A DNA stretch of 20,201 bases from Ectocarpus siliculosus (GCA_000310025.1 FN648607.1:21734-41934), one strand, 5' to 3'; counted from the stretch's first letter, positions 7,722 to 17,497 are shown. Program-made: numbers and translations. Notes: generated from the sequence alone by a model not told the origin.

Positions 7722-10700
7722 GTTCAATCATATCTATGGCGGGTTTCCCTACCACAATTGTGTGCTCTTGCACCTCTGCGTTTCTTCTTTTTGTTTTCGT
7801 CGTTTTTGTCTGTGCTAACAGCTTCGCTGCTCAAAACGCGAATACAACCCTTTTTTCTGTCGCCCGAGAGGCAATGACTATTGCCGTGGGGGTAGGATGC
7901 GCCCCGGTGGTCTAGTTGGTATCCTCGAAACCTTCTAGAGGTCAGGTCAGGGGTTCGAATCCTGGCGTAAGCGAGCTTTTCTTGCAAAGTGAGTTTTTCT
8001 CTCGCTTCCGCTTCTGGACTAGTGGATAGCGCTAGTTCGTGTGTACACAGAGGGAAGAGAGTGCTGAACTCTTCTCGCATTAAAAATTGAAGGCGAAGTA
8101 CCGCAGGAGGGGAGGGTAGAAAGGGGCTCTTCTGTGTGACCACGGGTTGGAGTAAACGGCACTAGTGCTGTGAGCGCTGATTTGAAGTGAAGACCAAAAA
8201 AACAAAAAAAAGGATCTATTATGTTTCTTCATTTCAACAGGGACCCAAAACATCTCCAACACTGACATCGACAGCCCCCACAAAGCAGGATAAAACACGT
8301 AACATGTTTCTCTTCGCTAATATTTAGTCTAGACCTCCTGCGGGCAGGATGTGTAACAAGGTTGCATACCTCCCCCTCCTTATGCTGCCTCAAACTATGA
8401 TGCCAGTGTTGTCGCTTCCTGCTCTGTTGTAGAGCACAGCAGTGTTGTCCCCATTGGCATGCGGTGGTGTGGAATTGAAAAATGGGGCTTTTCCCCTATG
8501 CTACAAGCACTGTCCTAGTTACTTCCTCCTTTTCTCGGCACAGATACTAACGTCAGCGCCTCCAACAACAATTCAGACGGCGACAGTAACGACTGCGAAA
8601 GCAACGATCCAAACAGCCTTGACAACAACAACCAGGACGCCGGAGCTGCCGCAACGGCAACAGGTAAGAACAGGGTATCTGGGGTCACAAAAAACGAAGG
8701 AGTGCTCACTTGTATTTTAGACCGTCCTTGATTTCTCATACGGTCAGGCTGACGACCAGCATTTGGTTCAACCCCAAGATCATCGACCGGAGTCGATACC
8801 CCATGTTCCGTAACATGACACGCAGGAGATGGCAGTTGTTTGATATGTTCTAAGCGAGACCGGCAGGTAGGAGCATGTCTCATCGGCGCACGTGGTAATG
8901 AGACGTGCAGCGCGCAGCCGAACCACGACGTTTCGAATCTTTGCACGGCAAGTGCTTAACATCCTTCCTTGTCCCCAACTGTTTCTCCACGGTTGCTACT
9001 ACCGCCATGCTGTACATGCGCAGATAATGCCGTCAACGCGGCCCATCCGAGGACGAAGCGGAAGAACCCTGAAAAGGTCGATGATAAGGCCCGCTGCCCG
9101 ATTTGCCAGGACCTCCTGCCGGAGGAAAACAGAGGCATCGTGAAATGTGTGAGTGAAAAATCCGGCACGGGTGTGTTTGTGTGGTTTGAATCCAAGGGGC
9201 GTGGTTGGCACACAGCAGGTAGAGAGTTCCTTCCACGGAACGTCCCATTTACACAGCGGCAAGATTTCGCCCATTAGTGCGGATGGGTGTGTGTCTAATC
9301 GCACGAGGAACGGTCTCATGGTCGAAGGAGCGCAAGCAGGGAACACAAGACTACCAAACGAAGTCCATTCGAACAATTTAAAGTGCGAAATGTCGCCTCG
9401 GGGTTGAGCGAAGGGTCTCGAAGTGGACCGCCTTCCTGGAGGAATACAGAGAGAAGCATCGTCAAAGCGCGAGCGAATACAGTTAAACCCTCGGAGCCCA
9501 AGCAACACGAGTACGCAAGCGGCGTTTCGCTGGTGGTCTAGCTGAGCATAGCACACGAAGCACCCCAGCACGGCAGAGCGCATAGCGTAGCAAAAACGAA
9601 CTGTTATACGGGTGCTACTGATTTGGAGCGGAAGGTTGATCTGTGTCATATCAAAACTGAGCTACATGAAAAGGATTTTTCTGTTTTTTCCTGCTACGAT
9701 CTCGTTTTGGTACTAGCGGTTTTGGCCAGTTTTGCCACTGTTGGTGCAGTCTATTGGCTGCATTGCATGAAGCCTTTGAAATCTTCACCCGAAAACCTCC
9801 GGACTATGCGATTGTTCATTGGCGCACGAAGCCACACACGTACAGGCCGCGGAACACGTCCGGGGTTTTCTGCCGCTAGGGCCTTCAGCTGCGTATTGTT
9901 GTCTTTTTTTTTCAAGATGCTTCTCTCTATGTACCACTTGCACTCCATTTCACTCAAACAGAGACAGCGGTTTCGTGCAATGTGTGCGGTGATTCTGATG
10001 GTTGTTCTCTTCTTCTTGTTTTTCTGTTGTCGGCCGCAGGGACACGTGTTCTGCTTGAAATGCGTTCTCCAGTGGGTCAAGAAGCAGCAGAACAGCTGCC
10101 CAACATGCCGCGCGAAGGTGTGCCACATCAAGAAGACGCTCAGCTTGGCGGAGGCCCTAGAAAAGAATGTGAACACGGCTTAGAGAGTTTCATGTCAGCT
10201 GCGTCCACTGTTTCCGTTCTGTTTCGTGTGCTTCGTAGTCACGTTCCCTCTGTCTGTTTTTTCCCTCAATGTTTATTTTATTGGATCCGACCGCCGCGCG
10301 GGTGTGGTGGTCGAGTTTCCTCGTGGCTGTTGCAACAGCGAGCGGTTCCATTCCCCCCCCCTCTAATCGAAAGCCACTTACCCAACGAAGATGTTTTGGG
10401 TGTATTCTTTGTGTTTTTTGGGGATAGATTTGCTAAAACATGTTCTCTATGTGTTAGTCTTTGATCGAAAAACCCATATGAATTGAACCCAGAATTTACC
10501 ATGCCTACATATCTCTCAAAATCGATACGCACATTATTTTGTTCGGACGGTCATTGTTTTTGGTTGGTTGGTGTGCAGCATTGCAGCGCCTGCTGTTTAC
10601 ACCGGGTGCCTATTTAGCACCTGCCTGTCAACTAACTGCATACCACTGGCGTCTCATGCAATTTTTTTCACTTGTTCGTCGTCGATTGTTCTTGTCCTTT

Positions 10701-12884
10701 CCGTGCAATTTTCTCGGGTGGTCAATCCGCGGGGCAGGCTAACCGGAAACCTCTGACGAAAGCCCAGCTGAAGAGGACGAAGAGGAAGTCTACTATCGGC
10801 AAGCCCTTCCCGGTGAGCCTTCCTTTCCACAGAAAAAAAGGTTGCGTTAGCTTTGATCGGGCGGCTTGAGATCTCCCGAATCGCCGGAAGACTTCGTTAT
10901 CATCCCACGGTAGTCACTGACATTACAGTATCTTAAGGTTGACAACAACTGCAGTGCTGTAAATTGTCGCAGCAGGACATGTTGATAGGCTTTTGAGTCA
11001 TTTGTCTTGCGGCCTATCACACGCGTGTTATTCACGTTGCGGATACAGCATTTCGACGGAAGGATTTCATCTGAGCAAAACAGGAGACCTTGTCTTCCCA
11101 CCTTGCCTCCTTCCTCTTATTTGACGATGGTCAAGAAGCACGCGCTCACCGACTGGCAGGGGTATAGATGGCAGTGCGCGCCCATACAGCGAAAGCGACG
11201 TTCTCCAGCAGTTGAACAAGGGTCACGTAGTAGGAGGAAGGACAAAACAGGAGGAGCTCCGTCGAGTTTTTTTTTAACCCTCAGCCCAAATTTTGTACTC
11301 TCCAAGTGTCGGAGTGGTGTTAAACGCCGTCCCCTCGAGTTCCCGTCGCCAACGGCGACAGCATTGCTGGCGGTCGCCCTGCTGCTGCCGTACCGATGAT
11401 GCCCCGTGCTGTTGTTGTTGCCGCTGATGGGTATACTACACCGGGCATCGAGCGCAGAAGCCCGACATCACGACCGAGAAGATTCGCGTCCACAAGAAGG
11501 TTAGCCGGGAACAAATCAGGCAGAACGCCATGGCGCCACACCCTCAGGTGAGGGGGAGACAGCCCCAGAGGCCGTCCCACTCACCGCCTCCCGGGTCTTG
11601 ATCGGATCGACTCTTCCGCTCTTCCGCCGGAGCGCTGCCTACAGCGTTTGCGCTCCAAAAAACACCTCTCTGACCCTAATGGTTTGTTACTTTCCCATGC
11701 GTTTTTCGCTCATCATGCTTGAGGCATGCATCACCACACGAAAAAGGAGAATTGTGCGCGGTTCTCAATACCACGGGCTCGGGTAAACTTACATGAGATC
11801 GATGCCGTAACCAAAACATATTTGAGCCTTAGGCTCCACCGAGACCGGTTATAATTTCTACGGTGCGAACGGACGTGTACAATCTCTAGCGTGCGCGCCA
11901 GCGTTATTATAGTGCCAAACAGAGAGCGTGCCCCGACGTCGGGAAAATCAAAAGACCCACAAACCCCGGTTGTGAACTCCCGATATCGGGAGTTTCCTAG
12001 GGTCCAATACGGCGCCAACTTGTGTACTTTCATATGAATCGCAGAGGAGGCTTTCTGCGCCCCCTTGAAGCGGGGGATTTTCGGCTGAGAAGGCACGGGC
12101 GAGGGCAAGCAAGATATTGCGAGGGAGGCAGGAGTAAGAGTAGCAGCAAAGAAAATTCTACTCTAGGGCGACAAGATTGCGCTACCTGACACGCACATCG
12201 CTCGTCCTTCTTCTTGAGACAGGCGCCAGGGGGGTTCCTGCACGCGCAGGAGCAGGCGGAGGCGGCAGCGGAAGCGGCACAGGCGGTGCCTGACGCACAG
12301 CCAGACCAGGTGGGGGGTAATAGCAAAGGCTTGAAGCTTCGGTAGCGTTATGTAGGGCATGCTGTTGGCATTGGCCGTCTGTTGGAGGCGCCATAGATGA
12401 CGTCGGGAAATTCTGCTCGCAGTCCCCTTTTGTCGCGGCAATCGTTTCCGTGTGCCCCCGTCCTTTTCTCCGCGGCAGCCGTTTCCATCACCACCCCCTT
12501 CCTCTTCCCCCTCCCACCCGACCCCCCACCGCCCCCCTCCGCCGGAAATCCAACACCAGGTGGAAGCCATCGTGGACCAACAGGTAGCCATCGCGGTGTT
12601 CTCGAGTTCCCCCCCCCCTCCCCCTGCTACCCCGCAAGTTCCCTCGCCCCTGCCGCCGTCGTCGCCGCGTTCTCTTGCGACGGACCTTGAAGACCGGCGG
12701 GTAGCGATCGAGGCCGACCGCCGGGCGTTGTTGGAGTCTACCTCAGCTTTCAGGGGGCACCGCAGCGTCGGCGGGGGGTCCTACGTTGGAGGAGCCGGGG
12801 GGGCGAGGTCGATTGGTGACAGCGGAGGCGGGGTCGGTGACCGTGTCGGCGAGGCAAGCCTTGACGTGAGAGTGGAAAACAACA

Positions 12885-12915
<31 letters not shown>

Positions 12916-14828
12916 GGTCGGTGGTCGCGGATGGAGATCGACTGTGAACATAGGCAACAGCAGCAGCGGCGTCAGCAGCGACGGGGGTGGGGATGGCTCT
13001 GGAAACAGTGACGCGGACAACAGCAACAGCAGGAACAACGCCGGCGTGCGCACCGGCGGGGCGGCAGAAGCCGCGGCCCAAGAATCTAGCTCGAATCGTG
13101 ACGTGCAAGGAGCAGCGACATCGAGCGGCGGAGACAACCTCGACCATGACGACGACGACGACGATGGTACGGGTGACGGCGTCGGCAACATCACCACGCT
13201 CGGGCACTTGCTGTCGGTCTTGGGCAGCCGTAGGATAAGGGTGTCACCAAACGGTGGTATTGGTGGTATTGATGATGGTGGTGGTGGTGGTGGTATTGCA
13301 GCCGCCGCCCCTAGCTCTGTCCCGTGCTCACCGCTCCTGCCCTCATACAGCAGGCGTAGCAACAACAACAAAAGCATTAGCAATAGCAGCCACGGCGTCG
13401 GGAACCCAGCCACCGACCCGGAAACCAGAAGTGCGGCGCAGGCGGCCATGGCAGTCTCTCGAGCGGCGTCTCGGTACACCTCGCTGGTGCCAGAGCAAGC
13501 GTTGGCAGTGCAGGGACTGGCAGCCCTCGAGTCATCGCCGACGCTGCGGCAGCTGCGCGCGGTCGCCAGGCTTGTGGTCGGCGGCAGCGCCTCAGCTGGG
13601 ATGGCAGGTGCTCCGGCTCTGGCAAGCGTGTCACGGAGACGGCAACCGCAAGACGGGTTAGGACAAGAGAGCAGACAAGACCGGGACGACGAAGCAGGCG
13701 TGTTTGGGAGGCGAGACGGCGGGAAAAGCAACGGCGAGGAACGGGGTAACTTGCTTCCAAGGATCGACAACGACGACAACCGCAGCGACAACATCAGCAG
13801 CAGAGGCGGCGGCAACGGGTCTGAGGAAGAGCCCTGTGTCGAACCCGCCTCTCGACGCACAGCGGTGGGGGAGAGGGACGTCAGTGAGTCAACAATTTTG
13901 GTGCAGCAGCGTTTGGCCTAAAACATTTCGACCAAAGCAAACGACGACAACCCGTTGTACAAGCGATTAGGTTAGCAATCATGCCTTCCTTTTCCCCTAC
14001 GGGTCGTCTTGCATGCAGGCCACACGGAAGAGCGCGACGAGTTCGCGTTTCCAGGAAGGAACGACAACGACACTACTGCGGTGAGTTTTTTTTGCGCTTT
14101 TAGGCGAGTCGAGCACAATGAATGCTTTCGGCAGTCGTTCAAAGGAAACATGACATGATTCCCACCCCACAACATTTCAACTGAGATCGGACGATGTCGT
14201 TGCCGAATGTGACTTTTTTCTCGAATGCCTGCCTTGCTGATGGGTTTCAAGTATGTCGTGGACAGTCTTGAGGCGTTTCTCCGAAATGCCTCGCACAACG
14301 AACCACATACATACATTTTGATGCCATCACGGACCAACTTGAAACACCGAAACCAAAACGTAGCATCTTCCCCTGACGGGCTCCTCGCGCCAGGGAGGAA
14401 CCACCGGCTCGGCTTCTCCCATCCTCAGCGACTCTTCGGCTACCGTTGCCTGCGGCTCTTCGACGTCCATCCCCGAAAGCTTTGCGCACACATCCGGCAA
14501 TGACGCTGCCCCCAGCGGCTCCATCAACGACGGCGCAAACACTGCTGTTGCCGGCGCTGAAGATGCCTGTGGTGGCGACGCCGATGGTGCCGGGGTAGCA
14601 GGTAGTGACCATGCTGGTGGAGGTATCAGTGTTAGCGCGAATGGCGCTGCAGGACCTGGTGGAGTTGCGATCAACTCCGGCAGGGTCCACTCGAGCCCCC
14701 TCAGCAGCAACAACAACAATAACAACAACAACACCTGCAGCTACCTGACGTGGCTAGAATCTAGGTCGGACTTCAACCATTGGCCATCGCCGTCGTCGGA
14801 CGACGACGACAACGCCGCCTCCGATTGA
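7506..14828 (+). CDS. RING-finger protein gene, plus-strand copy (about 10 exons)
   Basis: Probable RING E3 ubiquitin ligase of about 900 residues. Proposed exons: 7506 to about 7721, 8544-8663, 9024-9148, 10040-10168, 10738-10812, 11458-11547, 12223-12309, 12479-13883, 14019-14080, 14394-14828. From exon 2 onward every junction is GT/AG and phase-consistent (1, 0, 0, 0, 0, 0, 1, 0). Order of parts: motif GY-x-KYYPGTAPTP and poly-Gln; Asn/Asp-rich linker; C3HC4 RING split between Cys3 and His4; Lys-rich exons; Ala/Glu helix; a 468-codon low-complexity exon with two short helical stretches; and an Asp-rich end. Start ATG at 7506 aligns with the minus copy. Two weak points: no good phase 1 donor is seen for exon 1, and the exon 4 to exon 5 join uses a poor GTGAAC donor, otherwise translation stops at 10181. 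The C-terminal half is not a family I recognise. Confidence 0.7.
7665..7691. repeat. (CAG)9 trinucleotide repeat
   Basis: Nine CAG units preceded by CAA, read as poly-Gln in the first exon of the plus-strand RING gene. Confidence 0.9.
7898..8040 (+). repeat. tRNA-like element, possible SINE or tRNA pseudogene
   Basis: TGGTCTAGTTGG at 7908-7919 fits a Pol III A box, and GGTTCGAATCC at 7952-7962 is a perfect B box with normal spacing. Flanking TGCGCC (7898-7903) pairs with GGCGTA (7964-7969), like part of an acceptor stem. A TTTT at 7977-7980 could end Pol III transcription. The anticodon arm does not fold into a normal 5-base stem with a 7-base loop, and the acceptor and T stems are imperfect, so this is not a good functional tRNA. 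A second A-box-like sequence, TGGACTAGTGG, follows at 8014-8024 without a B box, which suggests a tRNA-derived SINE. It lies in the first intron of the plus-strand RING gene. Confidence 0.5.
8544..8663 (+). CDS. Exon 2 of plus RING gene: Asn/Asp-rich linker
   Basis: Pyrimidine-rich acceptor TTTCTCGGCACAG to 8543 and donor CAG|GTAAGA after 8663. The 120 bases read DTNVSASNNNSDGDSNDCES and on through Asn/Asp-rich sequence to AAATAT in the frame that joins the RING exon (phase 1 in, phase 1 out). The composition, disordered and acidic, matches later exons. The minus copy has a different exon here. Confidence 0.65.
9024..9148 (+). CDS. Exon 3 of plus RING gene: first half of RING
   Basis: Acceptor CATGCGCAG to 9023 and donor GTGAGT after 9148. 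A basic lead (RTKRKNPEKVDDKA) is followed by RCPICQDLLPEENRGIVKC, giving Cys1 to Cys3. The first RING Cys codon is at 9095-9097. There are 41 full codons, exactly as in the minus-strand counterpart. Confidence 0.85.
10040..10168 (+). CDS. Exon 4 of plus RING gene: second half of RING
   Basis: Acceptor GGCCGCAG to 10039, then GHVFCLKC, a Gln-Trp pair, and SCPTCR, giving His4 and Cys5 to Cys8 of the RING; then the tail KKTLSLAEALEKN. Read straight on, the frame gives VNTA and a TAG at 10181-10183. At the homologous site the minus copy has a GTGAGT donor instead. To continue, this copy would need the weak GTGAAC donor after 10168. Both outcomes are plausible: a short RING protein of about 200 residues, or a longer one, or both by alternative splicing. 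Confidence 0.75.
10738..10812 (+). CDS. Exon 5 of plus RING gene: Lys/Arg-rich segment
   Basis: Acceptor GGGGCAG and donor GTGAGC bound 25 codons, ANRKPLTKAQLKRTKRKST then IGKPFP. It is strongly basic and could act as a nuclear localisation signal or bind nucleic acid. Phase 0 at both ends. Confidence 0.6.
11458..11547 (+). CDS. Exon 6 of plus RING gene: basic segment ending APHPQ
   Basis: Acceptor GAGCGCAG and donor GTGAGG bound 30 codons beginning KPDITTEKIRVHKKVSREQ and ending AMAPHPQ. Homologous to the minus-strand exon 767-859, with the same phase and the same terminal APHPQ at the donor. This match is the main evidence that both genes continue well past the RING. Confidence 0.7.
11932..11994. 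repeat. Two perfect palindromes in intron 6
   Basis: CCCGACGTCGGG (12 bases, 11932-11943) and AACTCCCGATATCGGGAGTT (20 bases, 11975-11994) are both perfect inverted repeats without a spacer, 31 bases apart. They lie in the intron between 11547 and 12223. Confidence 0.85.
12223..12309 (+). CDS. Exon 7 of plus RING gene: Ala/Glu/Gln-rich helix
   Basis: A pyrimidine-rich stretch ending GAGACAG, then 29 codons (APGGFLHAQEQAEAAAEAAQ, AVPDAQPDQ) and a GTGGGG donor. Likely a short helix. Phase 0 at both ends. There is no recognised domain, and the minus copy counterpart would lie outside the window. Confidence 0.6.
12479..13883 (+). CDS. Exon 8 of plus RING gene: long low-complexity exon
   Basis: Acceptor CTCCGCGGCAG to 12478 and a strong A|GTGAGT donor after 13883. 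468 codons without a stop. It begins Pro/Ser-rich, then has a charged helical stretch (LATDLEDRRVAIEADRRALL), Gly runs from a GGC repeat near 12886-12914, a seven-Asp run, the segment ITTLGHLLSVLGSRRIRVSP, and an Ala/Leu-rich helical region around 13430-13610 (including LVPEQALAVQGLAALES). The end is Arg/Asp/Asn-rich. Mostly disordered, with possible helical binding segments. The opposite strand is also open over 1 kb because of the codon composition; the plus frame is preferred because its splice sites and phases fit both neighbours. Confidence 0.7.
14019..14080 (+). CDS. Exon 9 of plus RING gene: short acidic exon
   Basis: Pyrimidine-rich acceptor ending GCATGCAG and a GTGAGT donor. Joined to exon 8 by its phase 1 donor, it reads SHTEERDEFAFPGRNDNDTTA and ends in phase 0, which fits exon 10. 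Confidence 0.6.
14394..14828 (+). CDS. Last proposed exon of plus RING gene: Gly/Ala/Asn/Asp-rich C-terminus
   Basis: Acceptor CTCGCGCCAG to 14393, phase 0. It encodes GGTTGSASPILSDSSATVAC, a Gly/Ala/Asp-rich stretch, eight Asn, CSYLTWLESRSDFNHWPSPS, four Asp, and NAASD, then TGA at 14826-14828. The frame is open again after this stop. If the stop is spliced out, for example by a donor after 14764 and an acceptor at 14878, the protein could extend to about 15135. Confidence 0.6.
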   Translation, partial: GGTTGSASPILSDSSATVACGSSTSIPESFAHTSGNDAAPSGSINDGANTAVAGAEDACGGDADGAGVAGSDHAGGGISVSANGAAGPGGVAINSGRVHSSPLSSNNNNNNNNTCSYLTWLESRSDFNHWPSPSSDDDDNAASD

Positions 14829-15137
14829 GGCCCCAACGACACGCACCTCGGTACCGCGACCCGCCCAGGAGGACCCAGATGTCTTCGTCACGACCATCCT
14901 CGTCAATCAGTGTTCACGAGCACCCCCAATGCGGCAGCCACGGTTGCCTCTGCGGCGGCGTGGGCTGTGGTGGGCTCTGCTGCCGGAGCGGCTAGCGATA
15001 ACGACGACCCGTCGTTGGTTGGAACGGTGCACGACCGTCCCGAGGTTCGGGAGGATCTTCGCCAGCCCAAGCGCTCGCGGCGCTCGAGGGAAGTGTCCCG
15101 GGTATGGACTTTTCCGCTGGGGCTGGGGGGGTGGTAG
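14829..15137 (+). other. In-frame coding-like continuation after the TGA
   Basis: The same frame runs open for 102 codons to a TAG at 15135-15137. It encodes Ala-rich then charged sequence (AASDNDDPSLVGTVHDRPEV, REDLRQPKRSRRSREV) similar in style to the rest of the gene. It may be a further exon, a former coding region cut off by a new stop, or chance. Confidence 0.35.
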
Positions 15138-15827
15138 TGTTTCCACCGTGATGCCGAGGTCAGAAGCGAGTCTTGATCGTGATGACGGCCTCTGGAGACA
15201 CAAAACCATCATGAGAACCGAAGAAGTTTCGCAACAGTGGCGAGGAGGTGCGCAATAGAGTCCTTGTGGCTTGGTGCGCGGGGATGTGTCAAGACGGTGG
15301 GGTCAGGGCTCGCGCGGTTTCTCTTCCGACTGTCATAGGGAGAGTTCTGCTGAAACGTCAATCAGGCGGATCAGTTCAGTAGGTGCCGGCATCGAGAGTG
15401 GCTGCCTTTCCCCAGCCTGTCTTTTTTTGATACTTGGTTCAAACTTAACTACTGCTGTACTGTTGTCCATTAGAGTCGAAGTGCGCGGTCAAGAAAGAAG
15501 AGGCGAAATCGCCCTCCCTCTGGTGTTCGTGCTCAATCAGCCCTCGGCACTGGGGTACTTCGACAAAGTTGATACAGTTAAGAGCTACAAGATGTCGTGT
15601 GGCAGCAGAGAGGAGAATCATGGTGTGGACGCCCCTACCATCAGGTCTCTTTTGTGCTCGTTCTTTGATTTCAGCTGCCAGGATGGATGGGGAACCACCA
15701 AAAGGGGCGGAGGAAAGCTCACTCAGTATTGGGGGCGAGGGCGGGCGGGGTGCAACGACGCCGACCGATAATCTTGGGGGGATTTGGCGTTCAGTTGAAA
15801 ACCACCCCCCGACAGCCTGTGGAAGGC

Positions 15828-15905
15828 AAAGAAGGGTGTGGTGTGATGAGAGTGGTGTGACGAGTGGGTGTGAAGGGTGGGTGTGAGCATTGTGTGCGGG
15901 GGGAG
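15828..15905 (+). repeat. G/GT-rich tract
   Basis: Repeated GGGTG and GTGGTGTG words, ending in a GGGGGGAGGG run, on the plus strand. The G runs are numerous enough for possible quadruplex formation. No gene is called here. Confidence 0.7.
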
Positions 15906-16247
15906 GGTTGCTGACAATACAGGTTAGCGCTTCTTCGTTCGTTGCTCAGGCGATGCTATACGGGTATGGTATGCGAGCGAGAAAGCTCTGGGCATCGTGG
16001 GATACAGTCGGGCCCGATGCATGAGGTCGACGCTACCTCGAGGGGTCTTCGTCGAAATCCTTTGTGGGGGTGAAGTCGATTTACTGTAGTTGGTGGACTT
16101 GAGGTTACTAGGTTAACACGCGGGCGGTACCCGAACAACAGACGCAGGAGATTTTTTCGACACTTGCGCGCCAGCTGCTACAATTCAGTGTTGAACGGGA
16201 GTTGCATACTGCTAGATGCTCTCTTGTTTAGACTGAAAAGCTCTTGC

Positions 16248-16259
16248 GGGGGGGGGGGG
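16248..16259. repeat. G homopolymer
   Basis: Twelve consecutive G in non-coding sequence. Confidence 0.9.
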
Positions 16260-17497
16260 CGCCCTCTCTTGCCCGTGATTCGCGCATGCAATTTAGCGTA
16301 AAGAGAGGTGGAGCTTCTTACGATTGAACGAGGCGGGGGCAGTGTTGGGGTGCAATGTGAACGCCGCTGGGAGCACGGAGACGCTTAGTATCATGATGGC
16401 CTCGCTTCGCGTTTTGTTTGCATGCATCCGATGGTTTCATCGTTTGTTCTGAGGAAAGCAAGAAAAACATCGTAAACATTCTCTGCCAAAAACAAGAAGT
16501 CAGGTCCTATCGCTGCGGCAATAAGGGGCTGAGTCTTGCTCACAAGAGGGGTTTCTTGCGAGCGGGTCGCGACACTGTATGAATAGTGGTAGGACTGAAG
16601 GCCGCGTTTCTAACAGGGGAAACTTAAAAGTGTGACGACGGAAAACGCAGCAACAAGCGAAACGAGATAACACAGGGCATGTGGGTGCCAGCGGAATTTC
16701 ACCAATAGTGCCCCTGCCACCTACTGGAAGGTAATCAAGTATTCCCTCTCCCACTCGTTTCGGATCGACGAGCGAGCTGGCAGGCGTACTGCTGCTTGCT
16801 CCACCCCAACGATGCACGCTGGCTTTGGCCTGTCGACTTCTCTGTACGGGGGGAAATCACCGCGAAAATATGCCCTTCAGCGACGACGCTGGGACCAAGG
16901 GTCGTAAGACCGTGTACTCCTGGATTCTAGACATGAAGCTGTTTTGTTTTAGCACGAAAAGAATCATTCGTAATTAGCGGCATGTATGCAAAGTTAAGAT
17001 GTGAAAATACCAAGAAGATCGGTTCACCAAGAACCGGGGAATGAGAAATGAAGAAAGGCAGGGCAAAGCGCACCTCCAACTTAACAGAAAAACAAAACGT
17101 TCGAGTCTGAACAACATTAGCCTTTCAATTTCGCATGCCATCGGTGCACCGTCGTCGTAAGTAAATCATTGACCACGAGGAATTAAGACTTGCCCATAAA
17201 AGTACCGTCAATATGTAATAGAGCACGCGATAGTACCGTCCTAATCGAGGTTGATGAGACAGCAATGATGGACATCGAACCTCCACCCCACACGCCGCGC
17301 ACACCTCTCTCCGACAAAACGAAATTATGCGTGCTACGGTACTCATACGCGCACGTGACAGGGGTCGTTTCCCTGGAAGCAAGCCACCCAACCATGCCCG
17401 CAACCCCCACCTCTCGCTAGCCGTCAAGCACCCGACAAAAACGCAAGCGGTGAGCGCACAACAATCAAAACAAGTACCCCCCCCCCGGCGCCCCCCG

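Noticed and set aside
7898-7975. A functional tRNA gene
   Set aside because: The anticodon arm does not fold and the acceptor and T stems are imperfect despite good A and B boxes.
9623-10183. A single 186-codon frame ending in the RING, with a hydrophobic stretch upstream
   Set aside because: The part before 10040 lies upstream of a clear acceptor at the position matched by the minus copy, so it is intron sequence. The first half of the RING is at 9024-9148.
12781-13860. A long minus-strand open frame (359 codons)
   Set aside because: It mirrors the plus-strand exon 12479-13883, which has matching splice sites and phases on both sides. The reverse frame is open because of the Ser/Gly/Asp/Asn codon mix.
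14826-14828. TGA read as selenocysteine
   Set aside because: Nothing around it resembles a selenoprotein active site and I could not identify a SECIS element. Splicing or a true stop is simpler.
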